Assembly (NCBI GenBank): GCA_947454705.1
Contig: CANGKZ010000006.1
Span: 118,644 to 182,643, forward strand
Reading direction: 5' to 3'
Length of the DNA: 64,000 nt
DNA from: Verrucomicrobiota bacterium
Lineage (GTDB): Bacteria > Verrucomicrobiota > Verrucomicrobiia > Limisphaerales > UBA9464
Below the pieces are notes generated by a model, which saw only the letters and a program-made list of their open reading frames with translations, made no database searches and had not been told where the DNA came from. Of the stretch, positions 8,653 through 18,389 are shown piece after piece. Made by a program: the position numbers and the translations under genes. Numbering within the stretch: the stretch's first letter is position 1; the number at the start of each line of letters is the position of its first letter.

Positions 8653-11600
8653 TTACCGGACTGTGACGCGCCACGCGCGGGTGGGTGCGGTGATTGACGA
8701 TGGGGGCAGGGGCACTTCGACGCTGAGGTCTGCACCTAGGCCGGTCAGATTGGTCAGGGTGGTCCAGGTACCATCGAGGGTTCCCCACTGCAGCACTGCC
8801 GTCTGATTCACGGGCAGTCGCGCCATCAGAGCGGGGGCGGTGGGGCTGCGAAAGGAGCCCTGCTTCCACTGGAGGAAGGGGCGCGCCGTGGTAGTCAGAG
8901 TTACGGGCGGAGCGGGGTTGTAGAGGTCGTTGCCGTCCTGATTCACGGTGATTTGAATCATCCCCAGTCCGGACGCCTGCAGGAGGCCGCCGCTCACCGT
9001 GCCAGGTCCGGAGAGAATGGTGTAGCGAACCGGCAGGCCGCTGTTCGCGGTCGCGCCGAGGGCGATGCCGGGGCCTCCAAACGACACGTCTTGTACCGAT
9101 AATGGAACAAGCAGTTGTTGATCCTGCCGAACCGGGAAAGTGAGCCCGCGGGGCATTGCCGCAGCGGTGGTTTCGTTGCCGCCCTGTTCCGCAACCACCA
9201 CGACGGTTCCAAAACCGGTTGGCGTAAGCAGGCTGCCGGTGAGAGTCGCTGGTCCCGAAACGAGACGATACGAAACCGGAAGACCACTGGAGGAAATCAC
9301 CCCGAGATCCAGAGGCGGAGCTCCAGGACTCACGCCGGCCGGAAGAGGTTTGAGCGTAAAGAGGAACTGGCTCGCTTTGACGAAGTCGAAGGCGCGCGTG
9401 ATGGATTCCGCATCGGTTGGATTCTGAAGGTTGACCTCTTCGGCGACCACGGTCACCGGAGCGGTTCCGGAAGGGTTCAGGAAAGATCCAAAAATCGATC
9501 CGGGTCCGCTGACGATCCGGAATTGGACCGGCAATCCCCGCAGCGAATAGGCAGAAAGGGGGATGCTCGGTAGCGTCATTTCAGAGCGGAGCGGGGTGTT
9601 GAATCGAAGGAATCCCGCCGCCGGTTTCAAGAGGACGAATCCGCGTGAGCACTGTTGGACGCGTCCCTGCCAATCCTGGGGAATAAAGTTGGCATTCAAT
9701 CCGGTCGCACCGTCTAACCGGACTGCCGTTCCTCCGCCTGTGACTACGGTGGGACCATCGCCAAAGAGACCGATGGCCCCGGGGATTTTGATGGGGTAGT
9801 TGGTGCTCCAGTTTCGCGTCCAGGCAATGACGGTTCCATCCTGTTTCAATCCGATCGACGTGACAAAGGAGGGGACGATCCCCGGGCTTTCTCCCAATCG
9901 GACGATTCCGGATTTCGCTGCGTCGGGGATGCTTTCCCCGGTCAACGAAATCACGGTTCCATCCGACTTCAGGGCATAGGTTCCCTCGACTTGGATCACG
10001 CCACTTGCGGCGGCGGGCGGGATGCCGTTGGTCACGAACAACCGTTGAGTCGAGTCGAATGCCACCACGCCGCCGTCCGCAGTGATAAAATAATTTCCAT
10101 CGCTCGAGGCCTTGCGAATGCGGGCCGGGGCTGTTTGGAAGAAACTCGTGCGGCTCCCCCCATTATAATACCCCCAAATCACCAAGGATCCGTCGTCCTT
10201 GACGGCATACGAGCTGACCTGACCCGCAGCGATATCCACCACGCCCGATTGCGCGGGAGCGGGGACGGTGGCCTGTCCGAAGTTGACCGAACTGCCCGCG
10301 GGCATCCAACCCCGGACGGCGCCGTCCGTGCCAAGGGTCAAGACATGAAACTCTCCGACGCGGAGCTGCCGGTTGCCGCGGCGCATCGCCAGAGGGAGGT
10401 CTATTTGGGGATCCATGGATGCCAACTCGAAGCTATCCGGGGATTCTTGTGTCACCGTCAACGTCGCTGGAACCGCATTCGTCACCGATCCAAACGCATT
10501 GGAGAGAACCACGGTGTACCTTCCCTGTTCGGAGGCGATGACTCCTGAAAGGGACAGGACTGCATTCGTGGCATCGCGGATCGCGATGCCTTCGTGGAAC
10601 CATTGGTAGGTGACGCCGGAGCCTCCTCCGTCGACTTCAAATCGAAACGATTCCCCGGCCTTAACGGTTGCGTCCCTCGGGCTGCCGACGATCCACGGTG
10701 CCCCGCCGGAAATGAGGAGCGATGTGCCGGTCCGGCCGAGGAGATGCCCCTGCACCCAGTTTGGTACGGCGGCGGAGGGTTGCCAGGCGTGCCCGTCCCA
10801 GGTCAGTCCCCGGTGGTCCTCCGTCAAAACGAATGCCGGGGTGCCCGATACGAGTTTGATGCCATCCTGTGCTGGAATCGTCGTCGGCGCGCTCCCGTCG
10901 AGAGGCTGGAACACCATCGTGCCATCGTTCCTGATGCCTGCGAATCCATGGGTGTCGGCTGCAATCCTTCGCACCTCGCTTTGAAGTCCGGCGGGGATCG
11001 GGAGCGCGACACCGGTCTTGTTGGTGACGGAGCCATCCGGGTATTTCCAGACGAACACCGAGTGGTCGTCCAGCAGGGCCACCACAAAACCCGGATCGGT
11101 GGTTGGAAGATCACTCATTGATCCAGAACCTGCGGCAATCGCGATCGCGGGTCGCGGGGTTGGAATGACGGTGTTTTCCTGCCTGCCGGAAAACGAGCTG
11201 GCAAAATTCACCACTGAACCCTCGTTGCTGAGTGCAATGAGTTCGCCGTTGAAACCATCGAGGGAAACAAAGCTGCCACCCGTATTAATCGGCGTCACTT
11301 TATACCCGGTTTGGTAGTTGATGTTTCCCGATCCCAGGAGGTATGCGTCGGATAGATCGGAAGAAATGCCGGCAATGCCCTTCTCGATGGAGGCGAAAAG
11401 GACGAAACCAGCGAAATCGTTCGTGATATAGCGGGCATTGTGGCTTTGCGGATTGTCCCAATAGGACTCGCGGCCCCACCGATAACCCCGTCCATCGTCC
11501 AACAGTGTCACGCGGATATTCTGGTCGACCACGGTCGGCCCCCAGAACATGTAGCCGGCCCTTCCGGAAACGGCCACGACGTGATCCTGCAGCGCAGCGG

Positions 11601-12009
11601 GAACCGGGAAGGGAAACGTCGGATCGTAGAATCCTCCCACGGCCGGAGCTGGGGCCGGGGAAACCTTGACCACTGCCGGAGGAGTGCTGGTGACGGTGCC
11701 GTCTGCATTGGTGACCACCACGGTGTAACTTCCCTCGTTGTCAGCCGACGGTCGGACCCGGAGAAAAAACGCGTTGGTGGCACCCGGGATGTCGATCCCA
11801 TCCTTCTGCCATTGGTAGGTGAGGAGGGTCCCGGTGGCCGCCACGGTCAATTCCAAGGGCTGATTCTGCGTCACCGTCATTCCGACTGGGGGTTGTTGGA
11901 TGACCGGCGGCGCCGCCTCGAGGTCAAACAACGCCCCGGAAGCCCAAACCCCGAGCCCTGTGGTCAGCACACGAAGGTAGGATTCGATCGGGTTAATCAT
12001 CGCGTTCAT
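8653..12009 (-). CDS. Giant secreted beta-propeller/Ig-like protein, paralogue B
   Basis: This 1,118-residue paralogue has a short hydrophobic N-terminus (about residues 12-28), then an Ig-like domain (TYQWQKDGIDIPGATN), a first RCC1-like propeller, a second Ig-like domain (TYQWFHEGIAIRDATN), a second propeller, three of the SSGLPV-type repeats and the same surface tail ending SSITAPTRAWRVTVR. Compared with paralogue A it gains an N-terminal Ig domain and has one fewer SSGLPV repeat. Only about 35 bp separate it from paralogue C upstream, so the three are probably co-transcribed. The export signal is weaker than in A and C. Confidence 0.83.
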   Translation of the reverse strand: MNAMINPIESYLRVLTTGLGVWASGALFDLEAAPPVIQQPPVGMTVTQNQPLELTVAATGTLLTYQWQKDGIDIPGATNAFFLRVRPSADNEGSYTVVVTNADGTVTSTPPAVVKVSPAPAPAVGGFYDPTFPFPVPAALQDHVVAVSGRAGYMFWGPTVVDQNIRVTLLDDGRGYRWGRESYWDNPQSHNARYITNDFAGFVLFASIEKGIAGISSDLSDAYLLGSGNINYQTGYKVTPINTGGSFVSLDGFNGELIALSNEGSVVNFASSFSGRQENTVIPTPRPAIAIAAGSGSMSDLPTTDPGFVVALLDDHSVFVWKYPDGSVTNKTGVALPIPAGLQSEVRRIAADTHGFAGIRNDGTMVFQPLDGSAPTTIPAQDGIKLVSGTPAFVLTEDHRGLTWDGHAWQPSAAVPNWVQGHLLGRTGTSLLISGGAPWIVGSPRDATVKAGESFRFEVDGGGSGVTYQWFHEGIAIRDATNAVLSLSGVIASEQGRYTVVLSNAFGSVTNAVPATLTVTQESPDSFELASMDPQIDLPLAMRRGNRQLRVGEFHVLTLGTDGAVRGWMPAGSSVNFGQATVPAPAQSGVVDIAAGQVSSYAVKDDGSLVIWGYYNGGSRTSFFQTAPARIRKASSDGNYFITADGGVVAFDSTQRLFVTNGIPPAAASGVIQVEGTYALKSDGTVISLTGESIPDAAKSGIVRLGESPGIVPSFVTSIGLKQDGTVIAWTRNWSTNYPIKIPGAIGLFGDGPTVVTGGGTAVRLDGATGLNANFIPQDWQGRVQQCSRGFVLLKPAAGFLRFNTPLRSEMTLPSIPLSAYSLRGLPVQFRIVSGPGSIFGSFLNPSGTAPVTVVAEEVNLQNPTDAESITRAFDFVKASQFLFTLKPLPAGVSPGAPPLDLGVISSSGLPVSYRLVSGPATLTGSLLTPTGFGTVVVVAEQGGNETTAAAMPRGLTFPVRQDQQLLVPLSVQDVSFGGPGIALGATANSGLPVRYTILSGPGTVSGGLLQASGLGMIQITVNQDGNDLYNPAPPVTLTTTARPFLQWKQGSFRSPTAPALMARLPVNQTAVLQWGTLDGTWTTLTNLTGLGADLSVEVPLPPSSITAPTRAWRVTVR

Positions 12010-12044
12010 GGGATGCGGCGTGGATGTAGTTTTCGGCGCGGGAA

Positions 12045-15000
12045 TTAGTGCCGATTCAGGTCCAGTGTCAGACGCCAGAAGCCGGAAGCCGGGACCGCGT
12101 CTGGCGGGGAGACCTCGATCTCGATCGGCGTCTCAGCTCCGAGGCCGGTGACGGTTTTCACTGGAGTCCACGGGGTGAACCAATTCCTCTGTTCGAGCAC
12201 TGCGGATTGTTCTGCGGGTAGCCAGGCAACAAGGCTGGGCGACCGGCCTGAGCCTGGAACCGGGGAAACGATCTTAAGCGCCGGGACCAGGGAAAGCGTC
12301 AGGAGTTGTCGAGTCGTGGGCAGGTAGTCCGCGCTGCCGTCCTGATCGACCGCGATGCGCACTTCGCCCAATCCGGTGGGTCGCACCAAACCGTTCTCAA
12401 AAACCGCCGGCCCATCGAGCAGCGTGTACCGCACCGGCAGTCCGCTGCTCGCCGTGGCGGTCAAACGGAACCGGACCGAATTCCACGGAATCCCGGCCGT
12501 GGGCTCGATGCGGATGGATTGCGGCTGCGGATCCGCTCGCAGCAGGACGGCGTAATCGGACAAGTTCCCGACGAACTCCAGAACGCGGTTTCGCCACGGC
12601 CCGGGATTGAAATCGTTCAACGGCGTGGACGATTGCGGATCCAGACTCAGCAGGTTTCCGTCAGCAGTGAGGGCAAGCACGCGCATCCCACCTTCGCCAA
12701 CTAGTTCGTTGCCGGTCGTACCACCTTTGAATGCGATGACGTTCGGAATCTGAACTGCAAACTGAGTCACGGTGCCAAATCGATTCCAGGCAAGGATCGT
12801 TCCGTCGGCCCGGGCGCCGACCATGAATCCAGAGTCGGAGTTGCTCCAACGCTGCGAAGCGATGGCCACCATTCCGGTGCGGACTGCCGCCGGGACGGGT
12901 TCGCTCCCGAGCGCGACCACCGTTCCGTTTTGTTTCAACGCGAAGATTCCCGCGACGGTGACCACATCGCTCAATGCCGCAGGGGGAACGATGTATTGGT
13001 CGAAACTGTTTCTCGACGGATCCCACATCACCACGCCGCCGTCGGCGTTGATCATGAACAGGCCTTCGCCTCCCGCGATGGAGCGGACGCTGGAGGGCGG
13101 CGAAACGCGCGCCTGGCCAAAGGGGATTCCGAAACCCCAGGCCACGATCGTGCCGTCGGACTTCCGCGCGAGGGAACCGAACGGGGTGGCCTCGATCTCC
13201 ACCACGTCACTCCCGGCGGCGGCTGGGACCACCGACTGGCCGTAGTTCAACAGTTGGGGCACGAGTTCGCCCCGTTGGTTCCTCGTGAACTCAAGCGCGG
13301 GGTCCATCCACGCGCCCACGGATCCGTCCGCATACAGCGCGAGGTAGTGCTGTGAACCTTTTTTGATCTGCACGACCTCGCGCGTGAGCGTGAAGGAGTC
13401 GGGCGGATGAGTTTTGGTTCCGCCGAATTCCACCTTCGACCGAATCGCCGGGCGCGCGGAATAGACCACGCGGGCTGGGGGCGAGCTGGTGACGCTGCCT
13501 GCCGCATTGGCCACCGTGACGGTGTAGTCTCCTGTGCTTTTTGAGTTCGAGCCCAGAACGAGCAGGGTGGAGTTGGTGGCGCCTTCGATCGCTTTCCCGT
13601 TCTTGTACCATTGTCGATGCAGTGGGAATCCCGTGGCCGTCATCGAGAGGGTGAGCCACTGGCCCGGACTCACCCTGCCGCCGACGGGGGAGGTGACGAT
13701 CACCGGGGCGGTCGTCGGCAACACGCTGATGAGGGCCGGCGGATCGCTGGTGACGGAGCGGGTGCCATTGGACACGCGCACTTGATAAGAGCCGGAATCG
13801 GTCGCTTGGATGGCGCGGAGCACAAGGCTTGAGTTGGTGGCTCCTGGGATGGCCGTGCCGTTCTTGAACCACTGAAATTCCAAAGGACTCCCGGTAGCGG
13901 TCACCAGCAGCGGCACGAAGGAAAACTCCGGAACCACCGCGCTCTGGGGGCCTTGGACAATGGTGAGGGGACCGTGATCCATCGGAATCACATGAACCAC
14001 CGCCGGCGGCGAAGAAGTCACGCTCCCGAGGGCGTTGGACACGATCACCGTGTACCGGCCTTCAAGTGCAAGAGTGGCCGTGCCCAGGTTCAGGATCTGC
14101 TGAACCGCCCCGGGGAGATTTTCACCATCCTTTTGCCATTGGTACTGAAGGGTTCCGCCCAGGGCTGTGACGGAGAGGGGGATCGTGGCTTGCCCTTCGG
14201 TCGCCTCGAATCCCTGGGGCTGGTTGACGATCACCGGCACCTTTTGACGAAAGACGCTGAGAACCGTGGGTGGCGCACTCGTGCTCATGCCCCAGGCGTT
14301 GCTTGCGATCAAGGTGTAGCTGCCCGAATCGCTTACCTGGAGCGGATCAAAGGTCAGCCAGTTGTTGGTCGCGCCGGGGAGATTCGTTCCGTTGAGCTGC
14401 CACTGGAATGAATCGACCTTGTCGTAGAGCGAGGTCATCAGGCTCAGCGTTTTGCCGGCCTGCTCGATTCGCGATTCTGGGACCACAACGAAGGCGGGCG
14501 CCAGCGAGGCTCTCAAGCCGAGACTGAAGTCGGCCCCGGCGGCGATGTCCCGAAATTGATTCGGCAGGTTCGGCGGCGAACTGGCGGCATCGTTTGATCC
14601 CACGGACCAGCTCAGGACCGTTCCGTCGTCCCGCAGCGCCAGATTGTACATCGGGCCGCAAGCGATGGAGACCACGCCGCGGTTCAGGTTCGTGGGGACC
14701 GCTGCCGCCCCGAAGTCTCCATTGCCCCAGGCGATCAACGAGCCGTCTCCCTTGAGCGCCAGCGAGTGATAGCGTCCACCCGCAACCTTCACCACACCGG
14801 AGCTGGCGACGATCGGCACGGCACATTGACCGCTCCGGGTTTCGCCCCAGGCAATCACGGCTCCGGACCGGTTCACCGCCAGCGAATGATAGGTGCCGGC
14901 GCCGATGGACACGATGTCGCGGTCGGCATCGATCGGCGTGTCGGTCTGGCCGTTGGCGTTGTTTCCCCAGGCGATCACCGATCCATCCCGCCGCAGGGCG

Positions 15001-15485
15001 AGGCTGTGGGACTGGCCTGCCGCGATTTGAGTGACGCCGGACTGCGCCGCGATGGGGACTTTGCATTGCCCCGCAGAATTCGCGCCCCAGGCGATCACGC
15101 GTCCGGCGCGCGTGAGGGCGAGCGAATGGCTGTACCCGGCGGCGATGGCCACGATGTCATGGGTGGCTTCGGCGGGGACGTCCGACTGCCCCTGAGAATT
15201 GTTGCCCCAGCCCACCACGCTGCCGTCGTCGAGGAGCGCAAGGGAATGTCCGTCGTTCGCGGCGATGGCGACGGTGCGTCCTTCGGTGGACGCCGGTGGG
15301 CGGATGGGGCCGCTGACCGCTGTGCCCCAGGCGATGGCCGTCGTGGGGGGCGTGCCGGCCAAGGCGATGCTGCCGATCCGAAGAGAAATGAGGGCCCAGA
15401 CGATCCAGCGAACGATCGCGATCCCAAATCCGTCGGGTGCACGGCGGCTGCGGATCAAATTGGGACTTGGCGTGCTGACCGGCAT
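12045..15485 (-). CDS. Giant secreted RCC1/Ig-like protein, paralogue C
   Basis: The 1,146-residue product has a long signal region (hydrophobic about residues 22-44), then about six canonical RCC1 repeats at 60-330 (HSLAL..DGSV.AWG.N..GQ), four Ig-like domains (each with a QWxxNG or QWQKDG tryptophan and a YTVxVSN strand) up to about 680, a second, more diverged propeller, only one SSGLPV repeat and the common tail (AVLEQRNWFTPWTPV...FWRLTLD). RCC1 repeats form a seven-bladed propeller; in bacteria they occur in secreted proteins of unknown role. It is the promoter-proximal gene of the three-paralogue set. Confidence 0.86.
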   Translation of the reverse strand: MPVSTPSPNLIRSRRAPDGFGIAIVRWIVWALISLRIGSIALAGTPPTTAIAWGTAVSGPIRPPASTEGRTVAIAANDGHSLALLDDGSVVGWGNNSQGQSDVPAEATHDIVAIAAGYSHSLALTRAGRVIAWGANSAGQCKVPIAAQSGVTQIAAGQSHSLALRRDGSVIAWGNNANGQTDTPIDADRDIVSIGAGTYHSLAVNRSGAVIAWGETRSGQCAVPIVASSGVVKVAGGRYHSLALKGDGSLIAWGNGDFGAAAVPTNLNRGVVSIACGPMYNLALRDDGTVLSWSVGSNDAASSPPNLPNQFRDIAAGADFSLGLRASLAPAFVVVPESRIEQAGKTLSLMTSLYDKVDSFQWQLNGTNLPGATNNWLTFDPLQVSDSGSYTLIASNAWGMSTSAPPTVLSVFRQKVPVIVNQPQGFEATEGQATIPLSVTALGGTLQYQWQKDGENLPGAVQQILNLGTATLALEGRYTVIVSNALGSVTSSPPAVVHVIPMDHGPLTIVQGPQSAVVPEFSFVPLLVTATGSPLEFQWFKNGTAIPGATNSSLVLRAIQATDSGSYQVRVSNGTRSVTSDPPALISVLPTTAPVIVTSPVGGRVSPGQWLTLSMTATGFPLHRQWYKNGKAIEGATNSTLLVLGSNSKSTGDYTVTVANAAGSVTSSPPARVVYSARPAIRSKVEFGGTKTHPPDSFTLTREVVQIKKGSQHYLALYADGSVGAWMDPALEFTRNQRGELVPQLLNYGQSVVPAAAGSDVVEIEATPFGSLARKSDGTIVAWGFGIPFGQARVSPPSSVRSIAGGEGLFMINADGGVVMWDPSRNSFDQYIVPPAALSDVVTVAGIFALKQNGTVVALGSEPVPAAVRTGMVAIASQRWSNSDSGFMVGARADGTILAWNRFGTVTQFAVQIPNVIAFKGGTTGNELVGEGGMRVLALTADGNLLSLDPQSSTPLNDFNPGPWRNRVLEFVGNLSDYAVLLRADPQPQSIRIEPTAGIPWNSVRFRLTATASSGLPVRYTLLDGPAVFENGLVRPTGLGEVRIAVDQDGSADYLPTTRQLLTLSLVPALKIVSPVPGSGRSPSLVAWLPAEQSAVLEQRNWFTPWTPVKTVTGLGAETPIEIEVSPPDAVPASGFWRLTLDLNRH

Positions 15486-15892
15486 GTTCGCTCCCTGTTC
15501 GGTGGATGCGCCCCGGATCGAGGTTGAAACGTGGGCGATTCAAGAAATGGAGCAGAGGTTCGCCTAAAATGCATCCCCAAAGTCTGACTCCGGCGGCGAG
15601 CGTGTCGGTCGGTGTTTTCTCGGCACCGGTTTCGAAAGCGGTGTCGACGCTTCGCTCTGCCACCGCACTCCACAAGGAGGACGGCGACCTTGGAGTGCGG
15701 CGGGAAGCGGAGCGCCACGCCGCTTTGGTCAACGCCGAGCAGGGAACGAAGCGAAGGAACCGCAGAGGCGCGAAGATGAGGAGTCGTCTCTTTGGTGATG
15801 CTGCGGCGAGGCGCCGGTCGGTGTTTTCTCGGCACCGGTTTCGAAAGCGGTGTCGACGCTTCGCTCTGCCACCGCACTCCAAAGTCGGGAGG
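15486..15892. repeat. Gene-free gap with a 65-bp exact direct repeat and palindrome
   Basis: Two identical 65-bp copies lie at 15607-15671 and 15816-15880. Each starts GGTCGGTGTTTTCTCGGCAC and ends CTGCCACCGCACTCC. Copy 1 is followed after about 21 bp by an inverted related unit (15693-15732, GGAGTGCGGCGGGAAGCGGA...CCGCTTT), forming a large palindrome. This is the same family as 774-949. The rest of the gap, between the RCC1 gene and the end of rpoN, holds no supported gene. Confidence 0.85.
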
Positions 15893-17392
15893 TCAGTACG
15901 ACTTCCGCAGGTGGCTCGGGAGGACGTTCAGTTCGGAGCGATACTTCGCCACCGTCCGTCGGGCGATCATGATTCCCTTTTCCTTCAATCGTGCCACCAG
16001 CTCCTCGTCGGACAGCGGCTTGCCTTTGTCCTCACCCGCGATGAGCTCGGCGAGGATGGTCTTCACGCTGGTGTTCGACATGTTCTCGCCGCTCGAGGTC
16101 GCGACGCCCGAGGTGAAGAAATACTTCATCTCGAACACCCCCTGCGGAGTGGACATGTACTTGCCCGACACGGCGCGGCTGACGGTCGTCTCGTGCACCC
16201 CCACCACCTCCGCGACCTGCACCATGGTCATGGGCTTGAGGTGGGCGACGCCCTTGTCGAGGAATTCGGTCTGCCGCTTCACGATCTCGTTGGCGATGTT
16301 GAGAATCGTGCTCTGGCGCTGCTGGATGCTCTTGATCAGGAATTTTCCCGCTTTGATTTTCTCGCGGATGTATTCCCGCACCTCGGCCGAGGTTTCGGCC
16401 TGGGCGAGCAGATCCTTGTACGTGTTGCTGATCCGCAGGTGGGGCAGGTGATCGCTGTTGGTGGACACCGCCCATTCCCCGTCTTCGCCCTTGATCACCG
16501 TGACCTCGGGCAGCACGTACTGGTTGGAATCCGCGGCGTAGATGCGGCCCGGGCGCGGGTCGAGTCGCGCGATGTTTTCGGAAAGCTTCTGCGCGTGGGC
16601 CGGGGTGATGCCGAGGTGCTTGGCGATCTCCGGGAACCGGCGCTTGCCCAGCGCTTCCATGTGGTCGCGGAGCACCACGTACTCCAGCAACTCCTCGCCG
16701 CCTGCCCGCTCCACCTGGAGCATCAGGCATTCGCGCAAATCCCGCGCCCCGACTCCGGCCGGGTGGAAGGACTGCACGATCTTCAGCGCCGCCTCCAGAT
16801 CCTCGAGCGGGATGCCGGTGGAAAAATTCAATTCCGGCAGACCTGACTGCAGATAGCCGTGGTCATCAATGTTGCCGACGATCAACTCCGCAACCGGACG
16901 CAACCGCTCGTCCATGTCGGAGAGCCGCACTTGGTCGAGGAGCTCGGACTGCAGGTTGTGATCCGCAGTCAGCGAATCGAACATGAACTGCCGGCGTTCC
17001 TCATCGTCCGGGGTGGACCGGTTGATGGTGTTCGTGGCCGAAAAGTGCTCGCGCCATTCCTGGTCGAGTTGCAGCAGCTTTTGCAGGTCGGCGTCGAACT
17101 TGTCCACCGGTTCGGCGTCCGGCTTCTCGGTGGCCGGGTCGTACCGGGTATCGGCCGGCGGCTCGGCCGGATCGAGCTGGGCGGCGGCATCCTCCCCGCG
17201 CGATTCCCGCTCCTCGGTGGTGATCTCGGTCATCGCCACCTCCTCGAGGATCGGATTCATCTGGAGCTCCTGCTCCACCATGGCCTTCAACTCCAGCACC
17301 GGCGCCTGCAGCAACGCCAGCGATTGCTGGAGTTGCGGCGACAGCACCATCTGCTGCGACATCCGCTGCGAAAGTTGAAAACCCTGAGACAC
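15893..17392 (-). CDS. rpoN: RNA polymerase sigma-54 factor RpoN
   Basis: The 499-residue protein is a complete sigma-54. The glutamine-rich activator-interacting region I is at the N-terminus (LSQRMSQQMVLSPQLQQSL). The core-binding domain follows after an acidic region II linker (about 60-130). Near the C-terminus is the RpoN box ARRTVAKYR (about 480-488), which reads the -24 element, preceded by the helix-turn-helix around HETTVSRAVSGKYM. Sigma-54 promoters need an AAA+ enhancer-binding protein; none is encoded in this window. Downstream are only repeats. Confidence 0.97.
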   Translation of the reverse strand: MSQGFQLSQRMSQQMVLSPQLQQSLALLQAPVLELKAMVEQELQMNPILEEVAMTEITTEERESRGEDAAAQLDPAEPPADTRYDPATEKPDAEPVDKFDADLQKLLQLDQEWREHFSATNTINRSTPDDEERRQFMFDSLTADHNLQSELLDQVRLSDMDERLRPVAELIVGNIDDHGYLQSGLPELNFSTGIPLEDLEAALKIVQSFHPAGVGARDLRECLMLQVERAGGEELLEYVVLRDHMEALGKRRFPEIAKHLGITPAHAQKLSENIARLDPRPGRIYAADSNQYVLPEVTVIKGEDGEWAVSTNSDHLPHLRISNTYKDLLAQAETSAEVREYIREKIKAGKFLIKSIQQRQSTILNIANEIVKRQTEFLDKGVAHLKPMTMVQVAEVVGVHETTVSRAVSGKYMSTPQGVFEMKYFFTSGVATSSGENMSNTSVKTILAELIAGEDKGKPLSDEELVARLKEKGIMIARRTVAKYRSELNVLPSHLRKSY

Positions 17393-17579
17393 CGGCGGCT
17401 AGATAGACCACTTCCAGCCGCCGTACAAGCTTCTCAAAAAATTTGGCACGAAAATTGAGGGTGCCCGAAAACCATGAATCGGACTTCTCACCCGTGAAAT
17501 TGCGCTGAAATGGGCCGCAGGAATCATGCCCAGCAATTCGGTCTTCGTCCCGCACCGGCCTCCCGGGTATTCTCCACGC

Positions 17580-18389
17580 GTGCCCGTTCAGTTCACCATC
17601 CTCGGCAGTGGATCCGGGGGAAATTGCGCTTATCTCGAAGTCGGGGAAACCCGGATCCTGATCGATGCCGGCTTCAGTGCGCGGCAGATTCGTGAGCGTC
17701 TGGCCTCGATCGGACGCGCCCCCGAGGGTCTCACCGGAATCCTGGTCACGCACGAGCACGGCGACCACATCCAGGGCTTGGGAACGCTTTGTGGAAAGAC
17801 CGGCACGCCGATCTTTGCCAACCGCTTCACTCGCGAGGCCATCCAGGAAGCGTTCCCGGAATCGAAGTTCTCGTTCTCGGTGTTTGAGACCGGCAGCACG
17901 TTTGCCGTGGGGGAGGTGGAGGTCGATGCCTTCAGTGTTCCGCACGACGCCATGGACCCGGTCGGATTCCTCCTGCGCACCTCCGCCGGGAACGTCGGAT
18001 TCCTGACCGACCTCGGGCACGCCACCCGGCTGATTCTGGAACGCGTTCGTCCGTCGAACATCCTCGTGCTGGAATCCAACCATTGCGTGAAACTGCTCCA
18101 AGACGATACGCGTCGCCCCTGGAGCCTGAAGCAACGCATCCTGTCCCGGCACGGGCATCTCTCCAACGACGCCGCAGCAGCCGTGGCCGAGGAGCTCGCG
18201 GCCGACCATTTGAGGCGCATCTACCTCGGGCACCTGAGCCGGGATTGCAATCGACCCGAGATCGCCCGTCGGGTGGTCGGGGAGCGGTTGTCGTCGATCG
18301 GTGCCCATCACATCGTGTTGGAGGACACTTCGCAGGAGACGCGCTGCGCCACGGTTCGGCTGGAGGCGGGCATTCCCCACGTCGCGTGA
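17580..18389 (+). CDS. MBL-fold metallo-hydrolase of the YycJ/WalJ type
   Basis: The protein (269 residues from GTG 17580; an in-frame ATG at 17526 would add 18) opens with FTILGSGSGGNCAYLE, the signature of the YycJ/WalJ-type metallo-beta-lactamase-fold hydrolases. The zinc motif THEHGDH follows at about residues 56-62, and LTDLGHA and LESNHC supply further metal ligands. Relatives have 5'-exonuclease activity and have been linked to DNA repair or cell-wall signalling. The GTG start is chosen because the family begins immediately before the LGSGSGGN motif. Its stop overlaps the start of the GH57 gene by 4 bp, showing translational coupling. Confidence 0.88.
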   Translation: MPVQFTILGSGSGGNCAYLEVGETRILIDAGFSARQIRERLASIGRAPEGLTGILVTHEHGDHIQGLGTLCGKTGTPIFANRFTREAIQEAFPESKFSFSVFETGSTFAVGEVEVDAFSVPHDAMDPVGFLLRTSAGNVGFLTDLGHATRLILERVRPSNILVLESNHCVKLLQDDTRRPWSLKQRILSRHGHLSNDAAAAVAEELAADHLRRIYLGHLSRDCNRPEIARRVVGERLSSIGAHHIVLEDTSQETRCATVRLEAGIPHVA

